Shown: positions 41,998 to 52,671, counted from the stretch's first letter. The stretch: DNA of 64,000 nt from Chitinophaga pinensis (GCA_945890895.1 CAMDDG010000007.1:1-64000), one strand, 5' to 3'. Numbers and translations: made by a program. The notes: generated from the letters alone by a model not told the origin.

Positions 41998-43146
41998 ATG
42001 AGCAATTTAACTTCGGGTATCGTTCAAATTATCAGAGAGAACTTCGCTACCAACGACTTTATTCCACTTCATCCTCCAGTGTTCTCTGGTAATGAGGAAA
42101 AATATGTTTTGGAAACCATCAAATCCACCTTTGTTTCTTCTGTTGGAGCTTTTGTAGATCAATCTGAACAGTTAACTTCCCAAATTACAGGAATCCAAAA
42201 ATCCATTGCCGTGGTTAACGGAACTGCCGCACTTCATATAGGTTTGAGAGAAGTTGGCGTTACCTTCAATACGGAAGTAATTACGCAATCATTATCATTT
42301 GTGGCCACTTCAAATGCCATCTCCTATTTGGGAGCATCACCCGTTTTTGTGGATGTAGATTTGGATACTTTAGGATTGTCGCCCGTGAAACTGAGTATGT
42401 TCATTGAAGAATTTGTGGAAATAAGGGAGGATGGATATCCTTATAACAAAAAAACATCACGAAGAATTTCAGCTTGCGTGCCCATGCACACTTTTGGCTT
42501 CCCTTGCAAAATCGATGAAATTTCAAAAATTTGTCAGAAATACAATATTCCATTAGTTGAAGATTGTGCAGAATCATTGGGCAGCTCGTTTAAAGGCACT
42601 CATACAGGAAACTGGGGAAAATTGTCCGCCTTTTCTTTCAATGGAAACAAAATTGCAACTGCCGGTGGTGGAGGTATGATTTGTTCCAATGATGTAGAAA
42701 TGGGAAAACACCTTAAGCACATTACTACTACGGCAAAAGTACCACATCCTTTTGAATACGTTCATGATGAAATAGGCTTCAATTATCGAATGCCTAACTT
42801 AAATGCAGCACTACTTTGCGCTCAACTCGAGAATATCTACGAACGAATTCGTTTGAAGCGAATCTTAGCAAAGCAGTACGCCCAACAATTTAAAGACAAA
42901 AACATTAAGTTTATCCAAGAACCTGAACATTCAACATCGAACTATTGGTTAATGGCAATTCAATTCGAAAATCAACAGCAACGTGATGAATTTCTAATAA
43001 ACAGCAACGCTCAATCCGTTCAAACTCGGCCGATTTGGAAACTTATGACCGAATTAACGATGTTTGCTGATTGTCAAGCTGATGATCAAACAAATTCAAC
43101 TTTACTAGCTAGCACAGTCGTAAATATACCCTCAAATCCATTTTAG
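41998..43146 (+). CDS. legC: LegC-type aminotransferase (DegT/DnrJ/EryC1/StrS family)
   Basis: IPLHPPVFSGNEEKYVLETIKSTFVSSVGAFVDQSEQ, SVVNGTAALHIGL-type motif, EDCAESLGSSFKGTHTGNWGKLSAFSFNGNKIATAGGGGMI. ATG at 41998 preferred. Confidence 0.85.
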   Translation: MSNLTSGIVQIIRENFATNDFIPLHPPVFSGNEEKYVLETIKSTFVSSVGAFVDQSEQLTSQITGIQKSIAVVNGTAALHIGLREVGVTFNTEVITQSLSFVATSNAISYLGASPVFVDVDLDTLGLSPVKLSMFIEEFVEIREDGYPYNKKTSRRISACVPMHTFGFPCKIDEISKICQKYNIPLVEDCAESLGSSFKGTHTGNWGKLSAFSFNGNKIATAGGGGMICSNDVEMGKHLKHITTTAKVPHPFEYVHDEIGFNYRMPNLNAALLCAQLENIYERIRLKRILAKQYAQQFKDKNIKFIQEPEHSTSNYWLMAIQFENQQQRDEFLINSNAQSVQTRPIWKLMTELTMFADCQADDQTNSTLLASTVVNIPSNPF

Positions 43147-43181
43147 TGCCATTCAAATTGAATTGACTATTAAATATTAAA

Positions 43182-43874
43182 ATGAATAAAAAGATCGCCA
43201 TACTTGGAAATTCAGGACATGCCTTCGTTGTACTTGAATCATTGAGCACAATGAACATGGAAGCTTACGGCTATTTCGACAAACATTCAGTTGCAAATAA
43301 TCCATTTCAGTTAAACTACCTTGGGTTTGAAGGCGATGAAACGAACGATTTAATATCTTTTCAATTCATTTTAGGAATCGGTGATAACAATATTCGAAAA
43401 CGAGCATTTAATCTTATTTTAAACCGATTAAACATCACTAATTCGCTCGAAGAAACCATTGAAAAAACTGCATTTAGCCAAGAAGAATCTTTAATTTCAG
43501 AACGGATAAACTCAATATTTTTGAATGTTATCGACGCTTCATCTAATATATCTAGGAATTCATATTTAGGTTCAGGCAATTATATTGGCAAACAAGTTTG
43601 CATTAATAGTTTTGCCAAGATTGGTTCTAATTGCATTATAAACACAGGTAGTGTTGTTGAGCATGAGTGCCAGATTGGAAATCACAGTCATATAGCTCCC
43701 GGTAGCATCGTTTTAGGAAATGCAAAAATTGGCTCCAACACGCTAATTGGAGCAAATTCCACGGTATTACCAGGTATAAATATTGGAGATGGAGTTATCG
43801 TTGGAGCGGGATCGATTGTAACAAAAAATATACCTAATGGAAGCAAATGGATCGGTAATCGATTGATTAGTTGA
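43182..43874 (+). CDS. NeuD/LegH-type sugar O/N-acyltransferase (left-handed beta-helix)
   Basis: KIAILGNSGHAFVVLES N-terminus and hexapeptide repeats (IGSNTLIGANSTVLPGINIGDGVIVGAGSIV). Confidence 0.82.
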   Translation: MNKKIAILGNSGHAFVVLESLSTMNMEAYGYFDKHSVANNPFQLNYLGFEGDETNDLISFQFILGIGDNNIRKRAFNLILNRLNITNSLEETIEKTAFSQEESLISERINSIFLNVIDASSNISRNSYLGSGNYIGKQVCINSFAKIGSNCIINTGSVVEHECQIGNHSHIAPGSIVLGNAKIGSNTLIGANSTVLPGINIGDGVIVGAGSIVTKNIPNGSKWIGNRLIS

Positions 43875-44062
43875 ATAAATTTGTCAAAACTTAATAAATC
43901 AATTATTATTTGACAACGATATAATTATCAGCAGTTAACAAATTACAAACCTAAAAAAGACCAAATAATTAGTCTTTTTTAAAAACACAAATAATAGAAA
44001 AATTCACGAATCTTGTCCTAAACAGATAATTTTCCAGGAAGCAAAGTCAATTAAAAAATCAC

Positions 44063-45094
44063 GTGAAACCAAATTCAACCTATAAAACTCTAATCATAGC
44101 AGAAGCTGGTGTAAACCACAATGGAGACATAGAGAATGCAAAAAAACTGATTGAAGTTGCTGCAAGAGCAGGAGCAGATTATGTAAAATTTCAAACATTC
44201 AAAACTGAAAATTTGGTTACAAAAAACGCGAGTAAAGCTGATTATCAGAAAGTAAACGACCCCAATAGTTCAGATCAATTCTCTATGCTAAAGCAACTAG
44301 AATTAAGTTATGATCAACATTTGGAGTTAATTGAACATTCGAAAAAAAACGGAATACGATTTCTATCAACGGGTTTTGATTTAGAAAGTTTGGATTTCTT
44401 AAATACATTGAATCTCGATCTCTTCAAAATACCTTCTGGAGAAATAACCAATCTTCCCTATTTAAAAAAGATTGCTTCATTTAAAAAACCCGTAATAATA
44501 TCTACGGGCATGGCGAATATGGAAGAAATTCGAGACGCATTGGATGTTTTATTGTCATCGGGTATACCTCAAAATCAAATCACCATATTACACTGCAATA
44601 CAGATTATCCCACACAACCTAATGATGTAAATCTATTTGCGATGCTGGATATACAGCAGGAATTTGGTATTCAAATTGGCTATTCGGATCACACCGAAGG
44701 AATTGAAGTTTCATTTGCTGCCGTGGCATTGGGTGCTCGTGTAATTGAAAAACATTTTACACTGGATAAAAATATGCCAGGTCCAGACCATAAAGCATCA
44801 TTGAATCCGGAAGAGCTTCAATTAATGTGCTCTGGAATTAGAAAAATTGAGAAATCCATTTCTGGAACGGGCAAGAAAACTCCAACAGAATCCGAACTAA
44901 AGAATAAAAATATTGCACGAAAAGGACTTTATTTCAGTAAAAACTTAGATGCTGGGCATGTTATTGAGGAAAATGACCTCGTTGTACTCAGACCATTTAC
45001 GGGTATATCACCCATGCAACTTCCGTTGATTATTGGTAAATCTTTAAAACAATCGGTTGAAATGGGCTCACCTTTAACTCTAAACGATTTTTAA
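44063..45094 (+). CDS. neuB: N-acetylneuraminate/legionaminate synthase family (NeuB/LegI)
   Basis: IIAEAGVNHNGDIENAKKLIEVAARAGADYVKFQTF; SAF domain C-terminus ARKGLYFSKNLDAGHVIEENDLVVLRP. GTG start. Confidence 0.92.
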   Translation: MKPNSTYKTLIIAEAGVNHNGDIENAKKLIEVAARAGADYVKFQTFKTENLVTKNASKADYQKVNDPNSSDQFSMLKQLELSYDQHLELIEHSKKNGIRFLSTGFDLESLDFLNTLNLDLFKIPSGEITNLPYLKKIASFKKPVIISTGMANMEEIRDALDVLLSSGIPQNQITILHCNTDYPTQPNDVNLFAMLDIQQEFGIQIGYSDHTEGIEVSFAAVALGARVIEKHFTLDKNMPGPDHKASLNPEELQLMCSGIRKIEKSISGTGKKTPTESELKNKNIARKGLYFSKNLDAGHVIEENDLVVLRPFTGISPMQLPLIIGKSLKQSVEMGSPLTLNDF

Positions 45095-45096
45095 AT

Positions 45097-46245
45097 ATGT
45101 ACATTCTTGGTGTTACTACTACGAGAGCGGACTTTGGAATACTTAGACCAACTTTTGAAAGATTGGCTGCAGATGGTGAAATTAATTTTGAACTCGTAGT
45201 AACTGGAACTCATTTAGAAGAAGAATTCGGTTTCACTAAACTCGAAATTGAGAAAACGAACTTAAAAATAGACCATGAAATCCCTCTGGATATTTCTAAA
45301 AATCTTAATGATGGTATCGGTAGTATTTACTCAGTAGCAGTTTATAAGTTCTCAAAATTATTTAAGACTTGTAAACCGGATTTAATTCTCATTTTAGGAG
45401 ATCGATACGAAACTCACGCAATTGCCACTGCTGCAACACTTGAGAACATCGCTATTGCTCATGCACATGGAGGAGAAATTACAGAAGGGGCTATGGATGA
45501 TGCACTCAGACATTCGATTACAAAATTGGCTCATCTTCATTTTGCTTCTAATGAGATTCATCGTAATAGAATTATTCAAATGGGTGAATCACCAAAAAAC
45601 ACAATTTTAACGGGTGCATTGGCGATTGAAAGCATTTTTAAAATTCCTCTATTTTCAAAAGCAGAATTGGAGAAAGAAATCCATTTCCCTTTTGAAAACA
45701 AAGATATTTTTCTTGTGACTTACCATCCCGAAACGCGTTCAGATTTGCCCGAAAAAGAACAAGTTAGAAAGTTATTTGACGCTCTTTTCAGAATTGAGAA
45801 TGCCAAATTCATTGTCACTAAAGCGAATGCCGATGAACAAGGCAGAGAAATCAACCAAGAAATTGAAAATTTAATATCTGGAAGATCTGATTTTCTATTT
45901 ATTTCTAATCTAGGTCAGAAAAAATACTATTCTGCCATTAAAATTGCAGCAGCAGTAATTGGAAATTCATCCAGCGGTATTATTGAAGCTCCAAGTTTTA
46001 ATACTGGGACCGTCAATATTGGCAATCGACAAAAAGGAAGATTAGCATCTGACTCAGTGATTCATTGTGGTTTCGATTCTAATGAAATACTACAGGCCAT
46101 TCATAAAGCTAAATCAATTAAAGGAATGCAATTTAACAACCCCTATCATTTCGGAAATGCTTCTGAAATGATAGTTGATTCCATTAAAAGTCTTTATCAA
46201 AAATCAATTCTATTTAAAAAATTCCATAATATAGATGTTCGATAA
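45097..46245 (+). CDS. neuC: UDP-N-acetylglucosamine 2-epimerase, hydrolysing (NeuC/LegG)
   Basis: ILGVTTTRADFGILRPTFERL, LVVTGTHLEEEFG, LGDRYETHAIATAA, HAHGGEITEGAMDDALRHSITKLAHLHF, IGNSSSGIIEAPSF. Confidence 0.92.
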   Translation: MYILGVTTTRADFGILRPTFERLAADGEINFELVVTGTHLEEEFGFTKLEIEKTNLKIDHEIPLDISKNLNDGIGSIYSVAVYKFSKLFKTCKPDLILILGDRYETHAIATAATLENIAIAHAHGGEITEGAMDDALRHSITKLAHLHFASNEIHRNRIIQMGESPKNTILTGALAIESIFKIPLFSKAELEKEIHFPFENKDIFLVTYHPETRSDLPEKEQVRKLFDALFRIENAKFIVTKANADEQGREINQEIENLISGRSDFLFISNLGQKKYYSAIKIAAAVIGNSSSGIIEAPSFNTGTVNIGNRQKGRLASDSVIHCGFDSNEILQAIHKAKSIKGMQFNNPYHFGNASEMIVDSIKSLYQKSILFKKFHNIDVR

Positions 46246-47302
46246 TATGATCAACACCTCAAATCACACCATTTCTCAAAACGCATCTTTATCCGATGCC
46301 ATAAAAAAAATGGGCGAACCCGGTCACGCTCGAGTTCTTTTTGTTTTAAATGATTCGGAGAAAATCATGGGTACCATTTCCGATGGTGATATCCGTAGAG
46401 GATTATTGGAAGGATTAACCGTACACGATAGCTGTGAAAAATTCGCATTCAAATCCTTCAAGTTCATCTTAAAAAATCGTATTGATCTGAATCAAATTCG
46501 CGAATGGAGAAATCGCAATGTCGAAATTATACCGGTGCTCTCTGACGATGGAACTTTAATCGAAATTCTCAATTTCAAAAAACTCAAAAGCTACTTACCC
46601 TTAAGCGCGGTAATTATGGCCGGTGGTTTGGGGATGCGTTTACGTCCTCTTACAATTAACACTCCTAAACCCATGCTTAAAGTAGGCGATCTTCCGATTT
46701 TGGAAATCAATGTTAAACGCTTACTTCAGTTTGGAATCCGTGAGATTTTCTTATGCGTTGGATATTTAAAAGAACAAATCATGAAGCATTTTGGTGATGG
46801 CAGTCAATGGAATTGTCGCATCATATACATCGAAGAAAACCAACCTATGGGTACAATCGGTGCTTTGTCTATGTTACCCGAACTTTCAAACGATCACATC
46901 CTTTTGTTTAATGCAGATTTGTTGAGCAATGTTGACCTGGAGGAAATGTATCTCAAATATGAACAAACCAATTCAAACATTTGCATTGCTACCATCCCCC
47001 ATAAAGTAACACTGCCCTACGCTGTATTGGAAGAAAAAAACGACCAAATAACTTCACTCGTTGAAAAACCCACGTATACATTTCAAGCCAACGCTGGATT
47101 TTATTTATTCAATTCCCAACTTTTAAATTCTATTCCCAAGAATACCTTTTATAATGCGACAGATTTTGTTGAGTCGGCCATAACATCTCAACTTAATGTT
47201 CAATCTTTTCCCATTTTGGGATATTGGAACGATATTGGATCGATTCAAGATTACGAAAAATCGCAAGAAGACATTAAATCGTTGCATTTATTTGATTTTT
47301 AA
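46235..47302 (+). CDS. CBS-domain sugar nucleotidyltransferase (PtmE-like)
   Basis: N-terminal CBS pair then VIMAGGLGMRLRPLTINTPKPMLKVGDLPILE. Confidence 0.85.
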   Translation: MFDNMINTSNHTISQNASLSDAIKKMGEPGHARVLFVLNDSEKIMGTISDGDIRRGLLEGLTVHDSCEKFAFKSFKFILKNRIDLNQIREWRNRNVEIIPVLSDDGTLIEILNFKKLKSYLPLSAVIMAGGLGMRLRPLTINTPKPMLKVGDLPILEINVKRLLQFGIREIFLCVGYLKEQIMKHFGDGSQWNCRIIYIEENQPMGTIGALSMLPELSNDHILLFNADLLSNVDLEEMYLKYEQTNSNICIATIPHKVTLPYAVLEEKNDQITSLVEKPTYTFQANAGFYLFNSQLLNSIPKNTFYNATDFVESAITSQLNVQSFPILGYWNDIGSIQDYEKSQEDIKSLHLFDF

Positions 47303-47307
47303 AAGCC

Positions 47308-48033
47308 ATGAGAACACTTTGCATCATTCCTGCTCGTGGTGGCTCTAAAGGAATCCCCGGAAAAAATCACAAACCCTTGTTGGGAAAACCCCTAATACAA
47401 TACTCCATTGAAACTGCATTAGGCATCTTCCCTAAAGAACAAATCTGCGTTAGCACAGATTCACCGGAAATAATTGAAATTGCAACCCGACTGGGTGTTG
47501 CACCCCCGTTTGTTCGTCCTGCCCATTTAGCAACCGACACCAGCGGTAGCCGCGAAGTATTATTGCACGCACTCGACTATTACAACAATGAATGCAAAAT
47601 CAAAAATCAACCGTTATTTGATTCTATAGTACTCTTACAAGCAACTTCTCCCCTTCGTAAACCGCAGGATGTTATAAATTGTATGGAGTTATATCAATCA
47701 ACCGATTGCGATATGGTAGTGAGTGTTTGCGAAAGTCCATTTAATCCGTATTACAACATCTTCATAGAAAATCAAAGTGGCTTTATACGTCGGAGTATCG
47801 AAAGTAATTACACGCGCAGACAAGATTGCCCACAAGCATATATAATAAACGGCAGTATTTATGTTATCAATGCTGAAGTTTTGCAAAAACAAGCGATGCA
47901 TGAAATGCAGCGCATTGCAAAAATGGTTCAACCTTGGGAAATGATGATCGACCTTGATACGCCGGAAGATTGGAAAGAATTGGAATTTAAAATGCAGTCG
48001 GGATTTTACAACAATTTAATTAATGCTCAATAA
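47308..48033 (+). CDS. CMP-nonulosonate cytidylyltransferase (NeuA/LegF-like)
   Basis: LCIIPARGGSKGIPGKNHKPLLGKPLIQYSIETA, VSTDSPEI, LLQATSPLRKPQDV. Confidence 0.92.
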   Translation: MRTLCIIPARGGSKGIPGKNHKPLLGKPLIQYSIETALGIFPKEQICVSTDSPEIIEIATRLGVAPPFVRPAHLATDTSGSREVLLHALDYYNNECKIKNQPLFDSIVLLQATSPLRKPQDVINCMELYQSTDCDMVVSVCESPFNPYYNIFIENQSGFIRRSIESNYTRRQDCPQAYIINGSIYVINAEVLQKQAMHEMQRIAKMVQPWEMMIDLDTPEDWKELEFKMQSGFYNNLINAQ

Positions 48034-48910
48034 ATTTATTCAAACCCTATTATCGTTGGGAAAAATCATGATTCAAAGTCGTTTTTTCAATAAAACTACG
48101 AATCCAAAAGATTTACCCTTAATCATTTTGGGGAATGGACCATCTGCTTCAACTACGTTGGAAAATCCTCACTTTAAGAGGGAAAATTACCAGTTAATGA
48201 CCGTAAATCTGTTCGCATCTCAACCTATTTTCAATCAAGTAAAACCCGAATTTTACGTATTTTTGGATAAAGCGTTCTTTGATTTTGATTTAGAAGCATT
48301 GGAAAATCCAACACTTGCACCGGCCGTAAAGTCCAATTCTAAATTCTTGGGAACACAAAAGTTAATTAATCAAACTTGGAATAATCTTTTGTCGTCTGAT
48401 TGGGGAATAACCTTGTTTGTTCCGCAATTATTCAGGAATTCAACTATTGTACAGAAACTGAAAGAAAAGAACTTCCGCATTCAATTTTTCAATTATACCG
48501 TTGTTAAAGGTTTTGAATCGTATGAAAACTGGATCTATCGAACTGGATTGGGCAGTCCACAAAGCCAAAACGTAATTAATACCTGTATTTTTCAGGCCAT
48601 TAACTATCAATTTCAAGAAATCTATTTGCTGGGTGTGGAAAGTAATTTCCATTCCAACTTGGTGGTGAATGGTGAAAATCAGCTTATGATGAGAGATGAT
48701 CATTTCTATGAAGTAGAAACCAAGTGGATACCGCTTATTCATCCTGAAAATCGATCTGTAAGGATGCATGAATTCTACACCAACTTAACTAAGGCGTTCT
48801 ATTCACATTTTCGACTTTCACAATACGCAAATTACCGAAATCAAAAAATTTATAATGCTACCGAAAATAGCTTCATTGATGCGTATCAAAGAAAAAAATT
48901 ACCTTTGTAA
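48023..48910 (+). CDS. Putative nonulosonate transferase or DUF115-like protein
   Basis: LIILGNGPSASTTLENPHF and SQNVINTCIFQAINYQFQEIYLLGVESNFH resemble the GNGPS and YKEIYLSGIDF motifs of GT42/DUF115-type proteins; located inside the nonulosonate cluster. Confidence 0.5.
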   Translation: MLNKFIQTLLSLGKIMIQSRFFNKTTNPKDLPLIILGNGPSASTTLENPHFKRENYQLMTVNLFASQPIFNQVKPEFYVFLDKAFFDFDLEALENPTLAPAVKSNSKFLGTQKLINQTWNNLLSSDWGITLFVPQLFRNSTIVQKLKEKNFRIQFFNYTVVKGFESYENWIYRTGLGSPQSQNVINTCIFQAINYQFQEIYLLGVESNFHSNLVVNGENQLMMRDDHFYEVETKWIPLIHPENRSVRMHEFYTNLTKAFYSHFRLSQYANYRNQKIYNATENSFIDAYQRKKLPL

Positions 48911-48913
48911 CAA

Positions 48914-49912
48914 ATGAATATTGCTGGGAAAAAAGTTCTTGTAACCGGAGCAGATGGTTTTATCGGAAGTCATTTGGTTGAACATTTAATTGACTGCGGT
49001 GCACAAGTCAAAGCTTTTGTTTATTATAATTCTTTTAATTCTTGGGGATGGTTGGACACTTTTCCAAAGGAAACTTTAGCCAAAATCGAGGTGTTTTCTG
49101 GTGATGTTCGTGACCCCAATGGTGTTTTCACTGCAATGGAAGGATGCGATATCGTGTTCCACTTGGCTGCATTAATTGCTATCCCTTACAGTTATCATTC
49201 CCCGGATAGCTATGTAGATACCAATATCAGAGGAACTTTGAATATTATTCAAGCCGCTAAACGATTAAATATCGAACGGGTATTGGTTACCTCTACATCA
49301 GAAGTTTACGGTACAGCTCAATTTGTTCCCATCACAGAATCACATCCCAAACAAGGTCAGTCACCTTACTCGGCTTCAAAAATAGGTGCAGATGTTATGG
49401 CTGATAGTTTTTACAGAAGTTTTGGATTGCCGGTTACACTGGTTCGCCCTTTCAATACTTACGGTCCACGTCAATCTGCACGAGCCGTAATTCCAACCAT
49501 AATCACACAGTTGTTGAATAAGGAACCCATTATTCGGTTGGGCGATATTACTCCAACTCGTGATTTAGTATATGTAAAAGATACGGCTAAAGGATTTGTT
49601 AAAATTGCTGAAAATGACAGCTTAATTGGTCATGAAGTAAATATTGCCACTCAGCAAGAAATCAGCGTTGGGGATTTGGCTCAATTGTTAATTGATTTAA
49701 TCCATCCTACATCTAAAATAGAAACTGATAATGACCGAATACGTCCGAAAAACAGTGAAGTATTCCGTTTATTGGGTTCTGCTGAGAAACTTTTTGAACA
49801 CACTCAATGGAAACCCAATATTGCATTAAAAGATGGTTTAACTGAAACCATTGAATGGTTTTCTAAAGCAGAGAATTTGGCTCGATATAAACACGACATC
49901 TACAACATTTAA
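48914..49912 (+). CDS. legB: NAD-dependent 4,6-dehydratase (LegB-like SDR)
   Basis: VLVTGADGFIGSHLVEHLI, STSEVYGTAQFVPITESHPKQGQSPYSASKIGADVMA, RPFNTYGPRQSARAVIPTII. Confidence 0.88.
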   Translation: MNIAGKKVLVTGADGFIGSHLVEHLIDCGAQVKAFVYYNSFNSWGWLDTFPKETLAKIEVFSGDVRDPNGVFTAMEGCDIVFHLAALIAIPYSYHSPDSYVDTNIRGTLNIIQAAKRLNIERVLVTSTSEVYGTAQFVPITESHPKQGQSPYSASKIGADVMADSFYRSFGLPVTLVRPFNTYGPRQSARAVIPTIITQLLNKEPIIRLGDITPTRDLVYVKDTAKGFVKIAENDSLIGHEVNIATQQEISVGDLAQLLIDLIHPTSKIETDNDRIRPKNSEVFRLLGSAEKLFEHTQWKPNIALKDGLTETIEWFSKAENLARYKHDIYNI

Positions 49913-49915
49913 AGG

Positions 49916-51439
49916 TTAACGATTACCCATCTTTCGTTTAGAAATTTTATTTAGTCCCTTTTCCACCATACTCCGGATATCATCGGATAATCGGAAGCGA
50001 TAAATAACGAAAATACTTCCCCCGAAAAAGAGGAACGATTTCAATCCGAACAAAATTATTCCCAAGGGATGTTGGGGATTGATTTTCCAAATTTCGGCTA
50101 ATATAAATACGCCGAAAAACAAGCCAATTGACTTGAACAATCCTACTGAAAAGGGGGTTAATTTAAAAATATTCCAAATCAAAATAACTACAACGGTGCT
50201 GCTCGCAGCCCAAGTACCTGCTGTGGCTATAGCTGCACCTTCAATACCCCAAATTGGAATGGCCCAATTATTCAAAAAAATCCCCACTGCAACAGCGGTA
50301 ACATTTACAAGCAAGGACAAATAGTACCGATGAGAAAAAGTGAGCATTGCACTTGAATTTCCTTGCATCAATATTATCAGCTTTCCCATCCCCAAAAACA
50401 ACAAGGCCCATTTACCGGCAATATACTTTTCTCCGTTGGGCATCAAAGTATAAAAAAAGTCAATATTAATCCAAAGCAAAAGCAACACCAAAGCTCCCAA
50501 TACGAATTGATTTAAGCTTGTTTTTTCATAAAGTCGCTTCATTTCAGACGTATTTCCTGCATGCATTGCTTCTGATAATTTGGGATTGGAAATTTGCAAA
50601 ATGCTTCTGGTTGGAATTTCAATCAGTACGGCCATACTTACGGCAATTCGATAGATTCCGGTATCTGAAAATCCCTTCATGGAGCTAATCATTACAAAAT
50701 CCAATCTCTGAACGATCATATTGGCTGTGTATGTGAAGAATAAATACAGCGTATATTTTGCAAATTCTGATTTTAGTCCTGGAGACTGATGTATGAATGT
50801 TAAATTGGGTTTGAATCCCAATTGCGTATTTCGTAAAATGTAAACTAAATTCAGAATGGCAACTATGGCATAAACCGCTGGCACCAAATGTACGGAATGT
50901 TGAAACGGCAAAAATTGAATAAAATACAACCAACCAATAATACCTAGAAAAATTCGGACCACATTTTCTCTAAGAAATGACGCCCAAATTATGCTCCCAA
51001 TGGAAGCCGAAAAAACTTCAAACACATTGTTGTACACGAAAAAGAAAATAAAAGGTAGCAACCACAAATAATACGGCTCGAAATCATTAGAACTTCGTCC
51101 AATATAATGCATTATTGGGTCGTGAAAGAATAACAGAACCAGTGCAACTAAAATAAAACCGAGCAGAGGAATGAGCAACAACCAAAATCCGACACCATTG
51201 TGACCGGAATCGTTTTTGAATCGCGGAAAAAATTTCCAAATGGAATATCCTGTACCCAGTTGAGCTACACCGGCTAAGAGCGCTCCCATTTCGATAAACA
51301 GGCCGATTACACCATTTTCAGATTCTGTATAAACCAAGGGAAATAGATAAAAAGTAGTGAATAATCCGATCAAACTTCCGGAATAATTCACCACCGATGC
51401 CCAGAAGCTTTGTTGAGCAATTTTACCTGACATTGTCAC
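49916..51439 (-). CDS. Oligosaccharide flippase / polysaccharide biosynthesis membrane protein (Wzx-like)
   Basis: Many TM segments, MOP-superfamily-like organisation; adjacent to nonulosonate genes. Confidence 0.75.
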   Translation of the reverse strand: MTMSGKIAQQSFWASVVNYSGSLIGLFTTFYLFPLVYTESENGVIGLFIEMGALLAGVAQLGTGYSIWKFFPRFKNDSGHNGVGFWLLLIPLLGFILVALVLLFFHDPIMHYIGRSSNDFEPYYLWLLPFIFFFVYNNVFEVFSASIGSIIWASFLRENVVRIFLGIIGWLYFIQFLPFQHSVHLVPAVYAIVAILNLVYILRNTQLGFKPNLTFIHQSPGLKSEFAKYTLYLFFTYTANMIVQRLDFVMISSMKGFSDTGIYRIAVSMAVLIEIPTRSILQISNPKLSEAMHAGNTSEMKRLYEKTSLNQFVLGALVLLLLWINIDFFYTLMPNGEKYIAGKWALLFLGMGKLIILMQGNSSAMLTFSHRYYLSLLVNVTAVAVGIFLNNWAIPIWGIEGAAIATAGTWAASSTVVVILIWNIFKLTPFSVGLFKSIGLFFGVFILAEIWKINPQHPLGIILFGLKSFLFFGGSIFVIYRFRLSDDIRSMVEKGLNKISKRKMGNR

Positions 51440-51517
51440 AAAGGTATACCTAAACCCGCTTTTTTTTTGAAATGCCGTGAAAATGTCCGTAATTCGCCAA
51501 ATAACAATTCTACGACA

Positions 51518-52495
51518 ATGAAAAAATTATTAATTCTCGCTTTGATTTCAGCTGGTGCAGTAAGTGTAATGCAGAGCTGTAAAAAGGATCCAGACGGATC
51601 TAACACGGGTAACACTGCTTTGACAGTTGCTGAAAAACAACGCTCATTATTGGTTTACAGCACGGCTACTTGGTGTGGACCTTGTGGTTTAACTGGTGGA
51701 CCATTATTCAAATCTGCAATTGCTGCTAGATCTACAGACGAATTAATCGCTTTAGATTTACACCCAGCCTTGGGAGGATTGTCTCTATTGAATTCTATTG
51801 CATTTAAACCAGGAAACGACACAATGTTTTTTGCTCCTTATGCAAATGAATTGTATGCTTACCTTAAACCAAATGGTTTTATTCCACATTTTTATTGTGA
51901 TAACTCTGTTTTAGGTAACAGTGCTGTTACTTTGCAACAAATAACTGATTTTGCTGATCAATACAACAAGATCAAACCTGAAATTGGTGTTGCGGCTAGT
52001 GCAACTGCATCAGGTAATGATATCAGCATCAAGTACAAAATGAAAGCTTTTGCTCCTGAAGCGGGTTCTGATTACTATACAAGCATTTTATTAGTAGAAA
52101 AAGCAATCACAGCTTACCAATTAATTGGAAGTACACACTCTACAGTTGAACATAAAAACATAGTACGTGGATCTGCAAAAACTACTGGATCTGGCTTAAA
52201 CTCATTGGGCCAAACTGTTTGGGCTGGTGCGCCTGTTGCTTTTGGTGACAACGCTGATTGGTCAAATCCAACAACTGCAACCGAAGTTGAAAAAACAGCT
52301 TCTTTCAAATTCGAAGCTCCTTCTCAGTCAACCAAAGACGCCTTTGATGCACAATTAAAAGCTTCCGTTATGCAACAAGGTTTTGGATGGTGGAACTTCA
52401 ACAAAAGCAATACTGCTGTTGTTGTTGTTGTTTGGAAGAAAATCTCTGCTACAGAAATGTATTTCGTAAACGCAGTTTGGGCTGACGTTAAATAA
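51518..52495 (+). CDS. Omp28-related lipoprotein with thioredoxin-like fold
   Basis: MKKLLILALISAGAVSVMQSCKKDPDGS lipobox; STATWCGPCGLTGGPLFK. Confidence 0.75.
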   Translation: MKKLLILALISAGAVSVMQSCKKDPDGSNTGNTALTVAEKQRSLLVYSTATWCGPCGLTGGPLFKSAIAARSTDELIALDLHPALGGLSLLNSIAFKPGNDTMFFAPYANELYAYLKPNGFIPHFYCDNSVLGNSAVTLQQITDFADQYNKIKPEIGVAASATASGNDISIKYKMKAFAPEAGSDYYTSILLVEKAITAYQLIGSTHSTVEHKNIVRGSAKTTGSGLNSLGQTVWAGAPVAFGDNADWSNPTTATEVEKTASFKFEAPSQSTKDAFDAQLKASVMQQGFGWWNFNKSNTAVVVVVWKKISATEMYFVNAVWADVK

Positions 52496-52526
52496 TTTCG
52501 AAATCTCAAAAGGTGCTTTGCACCCC

Positions 52527-52568
52527 ATAAAAAAAGGCTGTCAGAAATTTCTGACAGCCTTTTTTTAT
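52527..52568. terminator. Bidirectional Rho-independent terminator
   Basis: Perfect palindrome ATAAAAAAAGGCTGTCAGAAATTTCTGACAGCCTTTTTTTAT. Confidence 0.92.
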
Positions 52569-52671
52569 CCATTAATTTTTTGCACTTGTTTGATTTTGAT
52601 TAATTCATTCGAATACGTGTTCCCAATTAATCAATTAGTATTTTCGAATGTAATGCAATGGTCAATTCAAT

